Assembly (NCBI GenBank): GCA_963971535.1
Contig: OZ020592.1
Coordinates: 121,415,145-121,479,144, forward strand
Length of the DNA stretch: 64,000 nt
Direction of reading: 5' to 3'
Source of the DNA: Notolepis coatsorum
Taxonomy: Eukaryota; Chordata; Actinopteri; Aulopiformes; Paralepididae
Both the position numbers and the translations under genes were made by a program. Within the stretch, counting starts at the first letter, position 1, and each line of letters begins with the position of its first letter. Shown in pieces: positions 10,836 through 22,194 of the stretch. The notes under the pieces were generated by a model that was given only the letters and a program-made list of their open reading frames with translations, searched no databases and was not told the DNA's origin.

Positions 10836-12335
10836 GTCACATGGCAGCCGAGTGCCGCCTAAAGAAGAAGTGTAGTCGGTGTGACGGAGCCCATCTGGAT
10901 GTCCTACACGACAGTAACAAAAGAAAGCCTGCACCATCCAACAGCACAAAGGCAAGTGTTATGTACATTGACCCCGCTAGCAGCAGCAACGCCCAGGTGC
11001 TCTTAAAGGTGGTCCGTGTAACCCTGAGTTACCAAGACAAGATCATGGACACTTACGCCGTCCTTGATGACGGGTCAGAGAAGACCCTTCTCCTCGCGTC
11101 CGCTGCGGCCCAGCTGGGGCTACGGGGGAGCGAGAACCAGATGACTATTCGGACAATAAGACGAGATCTAAAGACGATAAAGGGCGAGAATGTCTCCTTC
11201 ACTATCGCAGCAAGCGGGCAGCCAGAGAGACGGTACAGGATTACTAATGCTTTCACCAGCCAAGAAATAGGACTATCGCAGTACACCTACCCCATCGCCA
11301 ACCTGATGGAGAAATATGTGCACCTGCGTCAACTTCCTATCCCGCTCATAGACGGCGCCACCCCGACCCTGCTGATAGGCTCCGACCATGCAGACCTCAT
11401 AGTCCCGATAGACCGGGTCCATACAGGACCCAGAGGTTGTCCTGCAGCAGTCGAGACCCGCCTAGGATGGACGTTACAAGGCCCCCTCGCCAAGTCTCTT
11501 AACCGAACAGCAGCCACTGGCTGCCTCCACTCCAGAACGACAGAAGGAGACACCACACTCCTGCAGCATGTAGAGAGGCTATGGACACTAGAGACAATGC
11601 CCTTTAAGAACGAAAAGAAAGACATTCGTTCTAAGGAAGATATCTACGCTATAGCCCTCCTCGAGCACGGGACAAAGAGAGTCAACGTCAGCGGAGTGAT
11701 GAGATACGCAACTCCACTCCTGAGGCGAGAGGGAATGCCCACCTTTCGTGCTACAAAAGAGGCGACGGAGCGGTATCTATTGAACACAGAGCTGCGCCTA
11801 GCCAAAGACCCCGCTCAAGAAGCTGTGTACCGCGCTGAGATTAACAAATTAATCACAGCGGGACACATAAAGAAAATTGACATTAAAGAGGCCGATCAGA
11901 CGACCGAATCATGGTACGTGCCGCACCACAAGGTCCACCACAACGGCAAGGATCGCATTGTGTTTAACTGCAGCTACCAGATCGGATCACAAAATCTGAA
12001 TAAAGAACTCTTGGCCGGCCCAACACTCGGCCCCTCCCTACTAGGCGTGCTACTACGCTTCCGCCAGGACAAGGTGGCTATCAGCGGCGACATCAAAGGG
12101 ATGTTCCTGCAGGTGAGGCTAGTGGAGGAGGACAAGCCCCTGCTGCGGTTCCTATGGAGAGAGAGGATCGGAGATGAGCACCCAACCATCTATCAATGGG
12201 AAGTCCTCCCTTTCGGAACCACATGCAGCCCTGCTGTGCTACGTTTGCACTGCAAAAGCACGTCGCAGAGGACCCAGCAGCAGATGAAGAGGTCCAACAA
12301 AGTGTGACAAATAGTTTCTACGTGGACAACTGTTA
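10836..12335 (+). pseudogene. BEL/Pao retrotransposon pol fragment
   Basis: After the gap the frame opens in a zinc knuckle (AECRLKKKCSRCDGAH). It continues through an aspartic protease of the Pao type (YAVLDDGSEKTLL, then TPTLLIGSDH) into the N-terminal half of a BEL/Pao reverse transcriptase (RIVFNCSYQ, GPTLGPSLLGVLLRFR, ISGDIKGMFLQVRL with the first catalytic Asp, LPFGTTCSP). A one-base shift near 12231 throws the frame off, but the catalytic-site segment SFYVDNC is still readable at about 12316 in another frame. The relic stops just after that, where an L2 element begins. LTRs, RNase H and integrase are not present. Confidence 0.85.
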
Positions 12336-13221
12336 CCATCAAATGCACTCACAGCACACACATCCACACGCACACACTCACTGCTGCACCCACTTTACCC
12401 ACTTTAGAACACCTAAACACACTTTATATTTATTGGCAAAGAATTTGCACTACAACCCATACCTCATACATCATGGCGCGACCCGAGTCAGTCGCCGTGG
12501 GTTTTGCTCAGCAACGAATGTGCACATTTTTTGTTATTATGTTTGTTTTTACTACTTTTTTTATCGAAGCATCACTGGCGGGGACGTCATACGACCGCCA
12601 GTCATTTATTGACCTAAACTCCGGACTCAAAGAGGAGTTTAGAGACACTTTATCAGGCCAAGAATGGCCAATGGAGATCAGAAGAGACAAAGACGCGGGA
12701 GACGGCCGCAAGACAAAGAAGAAACACAGAGGGAAGAGGAGCGGGATCAGATTAAGACTACGAAGATCTGCTTACCGTCCGGCTATTCCATCTATCTTCC
12801 TGGCGAATGCACGTTCGCTAGAGAGTAAGATGGATGATTTACGAGCGCAGGTCCGATTCCAGCGAGAGATGAAGGACTGCAATATCCTGTGTTTCACGGA
12901 GACCTGGCTGAAACCAGTGACTCCTGATCACAGCATCTCTCCCTCCAACTCCTTCACCATCTTCAGAGCGGACCGTACAGAAGCCTCCGGGAAGTGTATC
13001 GGCGGGGGTCTCTGCCTTATGACCAACAACGGCTGGACTAGCCCCGGGGAGGTGAAGATACTCTCCCGTTCATGCTCCCCCGATATGGAACACCTCACGA
13101 TCCAATGTCGCCCGTTCCATCTTCCACCCGAGTTCACTGCAGTGATCATGACTGCAGTGTACATTCCCCCCCGGCGAGCGTCGGCAGGGCGCTAGCGGAA
13201 CTACACGACCACCTGAACAGA
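12336..13221 (+). mobile_element. L2-clade LINE copy 1, 5' part
   Basis: This is the 5' portion of an L2-type LINE inserted in the BEL/Pao relic. The ORF from about 12473 has a hydrophobic N-terminus (FFVIMFVFTTFFIEA), a basic linker and an endonuclease domain (SIFLANARSLESKMDDL, FTETWL, CIGGGLCLMTNN, TAVYIPP). A frameshift in a C-run near 13165-13172 ends it at 13195. At about 13221 it is interrupted by a short interspersed repeat. The same L2 resumes at 17012, and CTGAACA flanks the repeat on both sides as a target duplication. The 5' boundary is approximate. Confidence 0.75.
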
Positions 13222-13330
13222 TCCCCCCTTGAATGGCCCTTCTAAGGTTTCTCTCCTCCATACTGCCTGTGGAGCTTTTTTCCCTATTGTTAGGTTTTAG
13301 TGAGTTTTTCCTTACCTTTTTCCTTACCTT
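13222..13330 (+). repeat. RTE/SINE-like interspersed repeat, first half
   Basis: Begins atccccccttgaatgg and runs to ttttccttacctt. It matches, reverse-complemented, about 46380-46475. It lies inside L2 copy 1 and is itself split by L2 copy 2. Its other half is at 16797-17011. The ttaggttttagtgagttttt segment resembles RTE (Rex3-like) 3' sequences of fish; this affiliation is tentative. Confidence 0.65.
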
Positions 13331-16300
13331 CACTATCTAGCAGAGGACGCGACCCTGAGTCAGACGCCTCTGGTTTAGCTCCGCAACGATGTACACACTT
13401 TTAGTTATTATGTTTGTTTTTTCTACTTTTTTATTTAAAGCAACACTGGCGGGTACGTCATACGACCGTCAGACACTTATGGACCTAAACCCCGGGCTCA
13501 AAGAGGAGTTTGGAGACACTTTAGACCTAGAATGGCCAGCAGAAATCAGACGGGAGAATGGCGGCAAGGAAAAGAACAAAGGGTACGGCAGGAAGAGACA
13601 CAGAGGGAGACGTGGAGGTATTAGGCTGAGACTAAAAAGAGCTGCTTACCGCCCAGCAATTCCATCCATCTTTCTGGCGAATGCCCGTTCGTTGGAGGGT
13701 AGGATGGATGACCTAAGGGCGAGGGTCCGGTTCCAACGGGAGATGAGAGACATCAACATCATGTGTCTCACGGAGACATGGCTCACGTCGGCGACTCCGG
13801 ATCATAGCATCTCTCCCTCGGACGCCTTCACTGTACTACGTGCAGATCGAACGGCTGCCTCAGGAAAGAGCATCGGCGGCGGGGTCTGCCTCCTCACGAA
13901 CAATTCCTGGGTTAATCCCGAAGGGGTGCATGTTCTCTCGAACTCGTGTTCCCCGGACATGGAACACCTTTCTATCCTGTGCCGTCCGTTTCATCTCCCC
14001 AGGGAGTTCACCGCGGTCATCATGACCGCCGTATATATTCCCCCACACGCGAATACGGGCAAAGCGCTGGGAGAACTACACGATCACCTCAACAGACACC
14101 AGATCAAACATCCAGACGCAGCGATGGTAGTGGCCGGCGATTTCAACCAGGCAAACCTGAAGAAAGTGATGCCGTCCTTTTTTCAGCACATCGCTTGCTC
14201 CACCAGAGGGAAGAACACACTCGACCACTGTTATTCCCCGTTCAGAGCCGGCTACAAGGCAGTAGCCGCTCCGCCATTAACGGGGTCCTCAAGCTCGAGC
14301 GACCACGACTCCATCTTGCTATTTCCGGCATATCAACAAAGATCACGTGACGCCGTCGTGTCACGTGAGACAAAGAAGTGGACCGACGAATCAGAGGCCA
14401 CGCTCCAGGACGTGTTTACAGACACAGATTGGGATATGTTCAAAGGAAGCGCCAGTGACGTCAGCGAGCTCGCAGACACAGTGGTGAGCTACATAACAAC
14501 AATAGCTGATGGTATTGTCCTCAGGAAAATGGTGCGGGTTTTCCCAAACCAGAAACCGTGGGTGGACAGCACTATTAGAGCAGCTCTGAACTCTCGCACC
14601 ACCGCCTACAACCTGGGTAGAGAGTCAGGAAACATGGAGGAGTATAAGGCTTCAGTCTATACTCTACGCAAGGCTGTTAAACTTGCTAAGAGGACATATG
14701 CTGACAAACTGGAGACACAAATGGCACAAAACGACACAAGAGGATTATGGCAGGGACTGAAGACAATAACTGACTATAAAGTCAGCGCCCCCTCAATGGG
14801 GAGCGACGACGCCTCCCTCGCGGACAAGCTCAACACCTTCTACGCTCGGTTTGGTGTAGACAGTGGCGCTGCTGGCTCTCCGGCTAGTGACGTCACTGGC
14901 GCGCTGGCTGTTGTGGAGGGGGGGGGGCAACCGCGGGGGGGGCGGGACGCTCTCTCGTTGTCGGAACACAGTGTGAGAAGAGCATTTATGCAGGTGAACA
15001 CCAGGAAGGCTGCTGGCCCAGATGGCATAACAGGACGCATACTCAAGTCCTGTGCCAACCAGCTGGCCCCAGTGTTCACCGCCATATTTAATCAATCCCT
15101 GGCGGAGTCAGTGGTCCCTGCCTGCTTCAAGATGTCTACCATCATCCCTGTACCGAAGAAACCCTCCCCAACATGTCCAAATGACTACAGACCGGTGGCA
15201 CTCACCTCTGTGGTCATGAAATGTTTCGAGAGGCTGGTCAAGGACCACATTTGTGCCTCCCTCCCCAGTGATATGGACCCTATGCAATTTGCATACAGGA
15301 CAAACAGGTCCACCGACGACGCGGTCTCCCAGGTACTGCACAGCACCCTCTCGCACCTTGACCGTCAGAAGGGGGGCTATGTGAGACTGTTGTTCATTGA
15401 CTACAGCTCAGCGTTCAACACCATAGTCCCCACCAGACTGGTGGACAAGCTGATCGAGCTAGGTCTGAGCTCCGCCCTGAGCGCCTGGGTACTGGACTTT
15501 CTGAGCGAAAGACCCCAGGTGGTCAGGGTGGGGGGTCAGACCTCCAACACCATCACCCTGAGCATCGGGTCCCCCCAGGGCTGTGTTCTGAGCCCCCTGC
15601 TGTACTCACTCTACACACACGATTGTGTGGCCAAGTTCAGCTCCAACTCCATAGTGAAGTTCGCAGACGACACGGTGGTGGTGGGGCTGATCTCGGACAA
15701 CGACGAGAAGGCCTACCGGGAGGAGGTTGAGGTACTGGAACGCTGGTGCCAGGACAACAGCCTGCTCCTGAACATTGGTAAAACCAAGGAGCTGATCGTG
15801 GATTATAGGAGAGGACAGCAGGAGACGCACACACCACTGATGATTAACGGGGCTACCGTGGACAGGGTGAGCAGCTTTAAGTACCTGGGGGTCCACATCT
15901 CAGAGGACCTGACATGGTCAACACACATAGACACAGTAGTAAAGAAGGCGAAACAGCGCCTCTACCACCCGAGACAGTTAAGGAAGTTCAGAGTATCGGG
16001 GAAGATACTCCAGTCCTTCTACTCAGGAGCTGTAGAGAGCATCCTGACCGGAAACATCACTGCCTGGTATGGAAACAGCACGGCACAGGACAAGAAGGCC
16101 CTACAGAGAGTGGTGCGCTCAGCCAAGCGTACCACGGGTATTGCACTACCTCCCCTGCAGGTTCTATACAACAAGAGGTGCAAATCCAGAGCCTGCAGAA
16201 TAATGAAAGACCCCCACCACCCCAATAACAGCCTGTTTCAGCTGCTGAGGTCAGGCAGACGCCTGCGAACCCCAGCTACTAGGACAGAGAGGCTTAGGCT

Positions 16301-16796
16301 TAGCTTCTTCCCCCAGGCCATCAGAGTCCTGAACAATGAACATTGAGTACCACAGAACACTGAACTATCCACACATAAGCACACATGAGCACACACACGA
16401 CACGCACACTGTGCACGATCACACACTAGCAGCCACTTTAACACTTCAACATGAGCGGGCACACACTCATGCGCACACACTCATGCGCACACACTCACAC
16501 TTATTGCCAAAAGGAAAAGCCACTTTAAATCAGTATTAGCAACAGTAACAGTGTATTGCACTACCAAAGCTACCTAGCATGTCCTATATGCTCTGTAAAT
16601 AACTATGTACAGATACCAATTTTGATGTCACACCATGTTACTTGTTACCTGTTATTGCAAAAAAAAAATTGTATTGGATTCTATTATATGTTGTACCCAC
16701 TGTATTGCACATCGTTGCGGGCAAGACCACCCGCATTTCATTGTATACTCGTATGCCGTGACAAATAAAACTCTTGACTCTTGACTCTTGACTTGG
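13331..16796 (+). mobile_element. L2-clade LINE copy 2, essentially full length
   Basis: A 3.47-kb LINE with a short 5' leader, one long ORF (13389-16346), a 3' UTR rich in CACA and CACTTTA motifs, AATAAA at about 16764, and a terminal tail of CTTGACT repeats (16771-16796). The flanking repeat is continuous once this element is removed, by comparison with the uninterrupted copy at 46155-46480. That fixes both ends and shows it was inserted last in this nest. Confidence 0.85.
13389..16346 (+). CDS. L2 LINE ORF: endonuclease plus reverse transcriptase
   Basis: A 985-codon uninterrupted ORF. After a hydrophobic N-terminus (residues about 4-20) and an Arg/Lys-rich linker, an apurinic-type endonuclease spans roughly residues 85-320 (FLANARSLEGRMDDL, LTETWL, TAVYIPP, VAGDFNQANLK, SSDHDSILL). 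The reverse transcriptase follows at about residues 560-870 ([57 protein letters not shown] with the Ala-Asp-Asp catalytic pair, and FKYLGV). The protein nicks target DNA and copies its own RNA at the nick. All catalytic motifs I can identify are intact, so this copy could be recent or active. The single-ORF layout and 3' tail fit the L2 clade (Maui-like). The ATG used follows the leader directly. Confidence 0.9.
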   Translation: MYTLLVIMFVFSTFLFKATLAGTSYDRQTLMDLNPGLKEEFGDTLDLEWPAEIRRENGGKEKNKGYGRKRHRGRRGGIRLRLKRAAYRPAIPSIFLANARSLEGRMDDLRARVRFQREMRDINIMCLTETWLTSATPDHSISPSDAFTVLRADRTAASGKSIGGGVCLLTNNSWVNPEGVHVLSNSCSPDMEHLSILCRPFHLPREFTAVIMTAVYIPPHANTGKALGELHDHLNRHQIKHPDAAMVVAGDFNQANLKKVMPSFFQHIACSTRGKNTLDHCYSPFRAGYKAVAAPPLTGSSSSSDHDSILLFPAYQQRSRDAVVSRETKKWTDESEATLQDVFTDTDWDMFKGSASDVSELADTVVSYITTIADGIVLRKMVRVFPNQKPWVDSTIRAALNSRTTAYNLGRESGNMEEYKASVYTLRKAVKLAKRTYADKLETQMAQNDTRGLWQGLKTITDYKVSAPSMGSDDASLADKLNTFYARFGVDSGAAGSPASDVTGALAVVEGGGQPRGGRDALSLSEHSVRRAFMQVNTRKAAGPDGITGRILKSCANQLAPVFTAIFNQSLAESVVPACFKMSTIIPVPKKPSPTCPNDYRPVALTSVVMKCFERLVKDHICASLPSDMDPMQFAYRTNRSTDDAVSQVLHSTLSHLDRQKGGYVRLLFIDYSSAFNTIVPTRLVDKLIELGLSSALSAWVLDFLSERPQVVRVGGQTSNTITLSIGSPQGCVLSPLLYSLYTHDCVAKFSSNSIVKFADDTVVVGLISDNDEKAYREEVEVLERWCQDNSLLLNIGKTKELIVDYRRGQQETHTPLMINGATVDRVSSFKYLGVHISEDLTWSTHIDTVVKKAKQRLYHPRQLRKFRVSGKILQSFYSGAVESILTGNITAWYGNSTAQDKKALQRVVRSAKRTTGIALPPLQVLYNKRCKSRACRIMKDPHHPNNSLFQLLRSGRRLRTPATRTERLRLSFFPQAIRVLNNEH

Positions 16797-17011
16797 TATG
16801 TCTGGGAGTGCTTGCATTCTTAAATTTTTTATTTTTTTTGCATTCATCTAAAAATGTTTGGACCTTATGGTGTTCTTGTTCTGTTCTTGACTTATTGTTA
16901 TGTTTTCTTCTTGACTTGTTTAAAGAAGACCTGTACGGCCCATGGGGACATTAACGTGTGTTGTCGGGCCTTATAAATAAATTTGATTTTGATTTGATTT
17001 GATTCTGAACA
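16797..17011 (+). repeat. RTE/SINE-like interspersed repeat, second half
   Basis: Continues the repeat begun at 13222. It starts ggtatgtctgggagtgcttg and ends with a (GATTT)n tail. It is the reverse complement of about 46155-46380. The tail is followed by CTGAACA, which also precedes the first half and is the probable 7-bp target duplication. Confidence 0.75.
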
Positions 17012-19678
17012 CACACCAGATCAAGCACCCAGACGCGGCCATGATTGTAGCCGGGGATTTCAATCAGGCGAATCTGAAAAAAGTCATGCCGTCTTTCTTT
17101 CAGCACATCGCCTGCTCCACAAGGGGAGGAAGTACACTCGACCACTGTTACACCCCGTTCAGAGCCGGATACAAGTCTGTACCGGCCCCACCATTAGTGG
17201 GAGCAACGAACACGTCGGATCATGCCGCCATCTTGTTGGTCCCCGCTTACAAACAGAGATCACGTGACGCCGTCGTGTCACGTGAGGTAAAAAAATGGGA
17301 CGACCAATCAGAGGCCACGCTTCAGGACGCACTAGACGTCGCCGACTGGGGAATGTTCGAGAGGAGCACCAGTGACGTCAGCGAGTTCACAGACGCTGTG
17401 GTGTCATTCATAACAACGCTGGCTGATAGTATTGTCCCCACAAAGAAGGCGAGGGTGTTCCCAAACCAGAAACCATGGGTGGACAGTACTATCAGAGCAG
17501 CCCTGAACTCTCGCACCACTGCTCATAACCTGGGCAGAGAGTCAGGAAACATGGAAGAGTACAAGACAACAGTTTACACTCTGCGCAAGGCGGTTAAACT
17601 TGCTAAGAGGACGTATGCCGACAAGATGGAGGCACAAATGGCACAGAATGACACAAGAGGCTTATGGCAGGGACTGAGGGCTATAACGGACTACAAAGTC
17701 AGCGCCCCCTCAATGGGGAGCGACGACGCCTCCCTTGCAGACCAGCTCAACACCTTCTACGCGCGGTTTGGTGCAAACAGTGGCACTGCTAGCCCAACGG
17801 CTAGTGCCGTCACTGGTGCGCCGGCTGTTGTGGAGGGGGGGGGGGGGCATCCGCGGGGGGGCGGGGACGCTCTCTCATTGACGGTACACAGTGTGAGAAG
17901 AGCATTTATGCAGGTGAACACCAGGAAGGCGGCTGGCCCAGATGGAATAACAGGACGCATACTCAAGTCCTGTGCTAACCAGCTAGCCCCTGTGTTCACC
18001 ACCATATTTAATCGATCCCTGAAGGAGTCAGTGGTCCCTGCCTGCTTCAAGATGTCTACCATTATCCCGGTACCAAAGAAACCCTCCCCAGCAGGTCTCA
18101 ATGACTACAGACCGGTGGCACTCTGTGGCCATGAAATGTTTCGAGAGGCTGGTCAAGGATCACATTTGTGCCTCCCTCCCCAGCGATATGGACCCTATGC
18201 AATTTGCATACAGGCCAAACAGGTCCACTGACGATGCGGTCTCCCAAGTACTGCACAGCACCCTCTCTCACCTGGACCGTCAGAAGGGGGGCTATGTGAG
18301 ACTTGTTCATTGACTACAGCTCAGCGTTCAACACCATAGTCCCCACCAGACTGGTGGACAAGCTGATCGAGCTGGGTCTGAGCTCCGCTCTGAGCGCCTG
18401 GGTACTGGACTTTCTGAGTGAAAGACCCCAGGCAGTCAGGGTGGGGGGTCAGACCTCCAACACCATCACCCTGAGCATCGGGTCCCCCCAGGGCTGTGTT
18501 CTGAGCCCCCTGCTGTACTCACTATACACACACGACTGTGTGGCCAAGTTCAGCTCCAACTCCATAGTGAAGTTCGCAGACGACACGGTGGTGGTGGGGC
18601 TGATCTCGGACAACGACGAGAAGGCCTACCAGGAGGAGGTTGAGGTACTGGAACGCTGGTGCCAGGACAACAGCCTGCTCCTGAACATTAGTAAAACCAA
18701 GGAGCTGATCGTGGATTATAGGAGAGGACAGCAGGAGACACACACACCACTGATGATTAACGGGGCTACCGTGGACAGGGTGAGCAGCTTTAAGTACCTG
18801 GGGGTCCACATCTCAGAGGATCTGACATGGTCAACACACATAGACACAGTAGTAAAGAAGGCGAAGCAGCGCCTCTACCACCTGAGACAGTTAAGGAAGT
18901 TCAGAGTATCGGGGAAGATACTCCAGTCCTTCTACTCAGGAGCTGTAGAGAGCATCTTGACCGGAAACATCACTGCCTGGTATGGAAACAGCACGGCACA
19001 GGACAGGAAGGCCCTACAGAGAGTGGTGCGCTCAGCCGAGCGTACCACGGGTATTGCACTACCTCCCCTGCAGGTTCTATACAACAAGAAGTGCAAATCC
19101 AGAGCCTGCAGAATAATGAAAGACCCCCCCAATAACAGCCTGTTCCAGCTGCTGAGGTCAGGCAGACGCCTGCGAACCCCAGCTACTAGGACAGAGAGGC
19201 TTAGGCTCAGCTTCTTCCCCCAGGCCATCAGAGCCTTGAACAATGAACATTGAGTGCCACAGAACACTGAACTATCCACACACAAGCACACATGAGCACA
19301 CACACGACACGCACGCTGTGCACGCTCACACACTATCAGCCACTTTAACATGAGCGGGCACACACTCATGCCGCACACACCCACTTATGGCCAAAAGGAA
19401 AGGCCACTTTAAATTAGTATAACAACAGTAACAGTGTATTGCACTACCAAAGCTACCTAGCATGTCCTATATGCTCTGTAAATAACTATGTACAGATACC
19501 GAGATGTCACACCATGTTACCTGTTACCTGTTTATTGCACAATGTTGTTTTTATTGGATTCTATTATATGTTGTACCACTGTATTGCACATCGTTGCGGG
19601 CAAGACCACCCGCATTTCATTGTATACTTGTATGCCGTGACAAATAAAACTCTTGACTTGACTTGACTTGACTTAGTG
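17012..19678 (+). pseudogene. L2-clade LINE copy 1, 3' part with frameshifted ORF
   Basis: Resumes L2 copy 1 at the point corresponding to residue about 235 of the intact copy (HQIKHPDAAMI). The endonuclease C-terminus and RT follow. The frame is lost at two small deletions relative to copy 2: near 18120 (within RPVAL) and at about 18300 (before the FIDYSSAF catalytic motif). The open frame resumes at 18303 and runs to 19253 with [13 protein letters not shown] and FADDTVVV intact. The 3' UTR parallels copy 2 and ends with AATAAA and CTTGA repeats at about 19645-19676. With 12336-13221 it forms one near-full-length but inactive L2. Confidence 0.85.
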
Positions 19679-19682
19679 TAAA

Positions 19683-19968
19683 TTGTACCTAAATTGTACC
19701 TCATCCCATTTCTGCATTGTACTGTATAGTATATATTATATTGTATTGTAACTCAGTTACTTTCTACTCTGCATTGTACATTGTATATATGTATATATTG
19801 AACACTTTTTGTCTACGTACTTGACTTCTATTTTGTACTTACTATACTTTTATACTTCTTTTATCTATTTTTATCTAGCACAATCTCTGGAGCAAAACAG
19901 AAAGAAGCATTTTATATAAAGGTATTCTGTACTTCTGTATGACAACTAATAAAGAAACTTGAGAAACT
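19683..19968. repeat. AT-rich LINE-like 3' tail
   Basis: An AT-rich stretch with gtattgtaac and tatatatgtatat runs, ending in ctaataaagaaacttgagaaacttgg. The polyadenylation signal followed by a short terminal repeat suggests a non-LTR element 3' end, but no coding part is present. Confidence 0.4.
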
Positions 19969-19970
19969 TG

Positions 19971-20966
19971 GAGTCCAGACCAGAGAGACCTTAACAACAT
20001 GAGACAGATGAGGGGAGTCCAGACCAGAGAGACCTTAACAACATGAGACAGATGAGGGGAGTCCAGACCAGAGAGACCTTAACAACATGAGACAGATGAG
20101 GGGAGTCCAGACCAGAGAGACCTTAACAACATGAGACAGATGAGGGGAGTCCAGACCAGAGAGACCTTAACAACATGAGACAGATGAGGGGAGTCCAGAC
20201 CAGAGAGACCTTAACAACATGAGACAGATGAGGGGAGTCCAGACCAGAGAGACCTTAACAACATGAGACAGGTGAGGGGAGTCCAGACCAGAGAGACCTT
20301 AACAACATGAGACAGATGAGGGGAGTCCAGACCAGAGAGACCTTAACAACATGAGACAGATGAGGGGAGTCCAGACCAGAGAGACCTTAACAACATGAGA
20401 CAGATGAGGGGAGTCCAGACCAGAGAGACCTTAACAACATGAGACAGATGAGGGGAGTCCAGACCAGAGAGACCTTAACAACATGAGACAGATGAGGGGA
20501 GTCCAGACCAGAGAGACCTTAACAACATGAGACAGATGAGGGGAGTCCAGACCAGAGAGACCTTAACAACATGAGACAGATGAGGGGAGTCCAGACCAGA
20601 GAGACCTTAACAACATGAGACAGATGAGGGGAGTCCAGACCAGAGAGACCTTAACAACATGAGACAGATGAGGGGAGTCCAGACCAGAGAGACCTTAACA
20701 ACATGAGACAGATGAGGGGAGTCCAGACCAGAGAGACCTTAACAACATGAGACAGATGAGGGGAGTCCAGACCAGAGAGACCTTAACAACATGAGACAGA
20801 TGAGGGGAGTCCAGACCAGAGAGACCTTAACAACATGAGACAGATGAGGGGAGTCCAGACCAGAGAGACCTTAACAACATGAGACAGATGAGGGGAGTCC
20901 AGACCAGAGAGACCTTAACAACATGAGACAGATGAGGGGAGTCCAGACCAGAGAGACCTTAACAAC
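19971..20966. repeat. 44-bp tandem array, about 22-23 copies
   Basis: The unit starts gagtccagaccagagagacc and contains ttaacaacatgagacagatg. Starts at 19971 and 20015 give a 44-bp period. The copies are practically identical; I see one substitution (caggtgagg for cagatgagg at about 20272). Such uniformity implies very recent amplification or gene-conversion-like homogenisation. Confidence 0.95.
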
Positions 20967-20982
20967 CGTGTCCACTGACTAA

Positions 20983-22029
20983 CATCCATGGGGGGGGGGG
21001 GCAGACTCCCTCTCCTCACCCCTCCCTCTCCTCCTCCCTCCCTCTCCTCCCCCCTCCCTCTCCTCAGCCCCTCCCTCTCCTCCCCCCTCCCTCTCCTCCC
21101 CCCCTCCCTCTCCTCCCCCCCTCACCCCCTCACCCCCCCCCCTCTCCTCACCCCCCCCCCCTCTCCTCAGCCCCCCCCTCTCCTCAGCCCCTCCCTCTCC
21201 TCACCCCCTCCCCCTCCTCACCCCCTTCCTCTCCTCACCCCCCCCCTCTCCTCAGCCCCTCCCCCTCCTCCCCCCTCCCTCTCCTCCCCCCCTCCCTCTC
21301 CTCCCCCCCTCACCCCCTCACCCCCCCCCTCTCCTCACCCCCCCCCCTCTCCTCAGCCCCCCCCTCTCCTCAGCCCCTCCCTCTCCTCACCCCCTCCCCC
21401 TCCTCACCCCCTTCCTCTCCTCACCCCCCCCCTCTCCTCAGCCCCTCCCCCTCCTCACCCCCCCCCTCTCCTCACCCCTTCCTCTCCTCAGCCCCCCCCT
21501 CTCCTCACCCCCTCCCCCTCCTCACCCCTCCCTCTCCTCAGCCCCTCCCTCTCCTCAGCCCCTCCCTCTCCTCAGCCCCTCCCTCTCCTCACCCCCTCCC
21601 TCTCCTCACCCCCTCCCTCTCCTCACCCCCCTCCCTCTCCTCACCCCCTCCCTCTCCTCACCCCCTCCCTCTCCTCACCCCCTCCCTCTCCTCACCCCCT
21701 CCCTCTCCTCAGCCCCTCCCTCTCCTCAGCCCCTCCCTCTCCTCACCCCCTCCCTCTCCTCACCCCCTCCCTCTCCTCACCCCCTCCCTCTCCTCACCCC
21801 CTCCCCCTCCCTCACCCCCTCCCTCTCCTCAGCCCCTCCCTCTCCTCCCCCCCTCCCTCTCCTCAGCCCCTCCCTCTCCTCACCCCCTCCCTCTCCTCAC
21901 CCCCTCCCTCTCCTCAGCCCCTCCCTCTCCTCACCCCCTCCCTCTCCTCACCCCCTCCCTCTCCTCACCCCCTCCCTCTCCTCACCCCCTCCCTCTCCTC
22001 ACCCCCTCACCCCCCCCCTCTCCTCACCC
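20983..22029. repeat. 1-kb polypyrimidine minisatellite (CCCTCCCTCTCCTCA)n
   Basis: Nearly pure C/T on the plus strand, built from 15-16-bp units with small length changes, preceded by a G-run at about 20990-21000. A long mirror-like purine/pyrimidine tract of this kind can form triplex (H-DNA). The Pro/Leu/Ser ORF across it is an artefact. Confidence 0.95.
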
Positions 22030-22194
22030 TTAGACGTGTCAACGCACAATTCTTTTAACGCCACTATTTTTTTTATGCACGATTAGCGTAAATATAATAC
22101 AGAATATATTTTTCTTTTACTAGACTTCACTCAGGTGTGTTATTGATGCTCTCATTGATACTATGTTCGTTTCTGACTCAAAGTGTGTGATGCA

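Noticed and set aside
19971-20966. CRISPR-like array
   Set aside because: The 44-bp units are directly contiguous with no unique spacers and the genome is eukaryotic.
20988-22058. 356-codon Pro/Leu/Ser-rich ORF
   Set aside because: It is the translation of a C/T satellite; the unit composition rather than coding constraint keeps it open.
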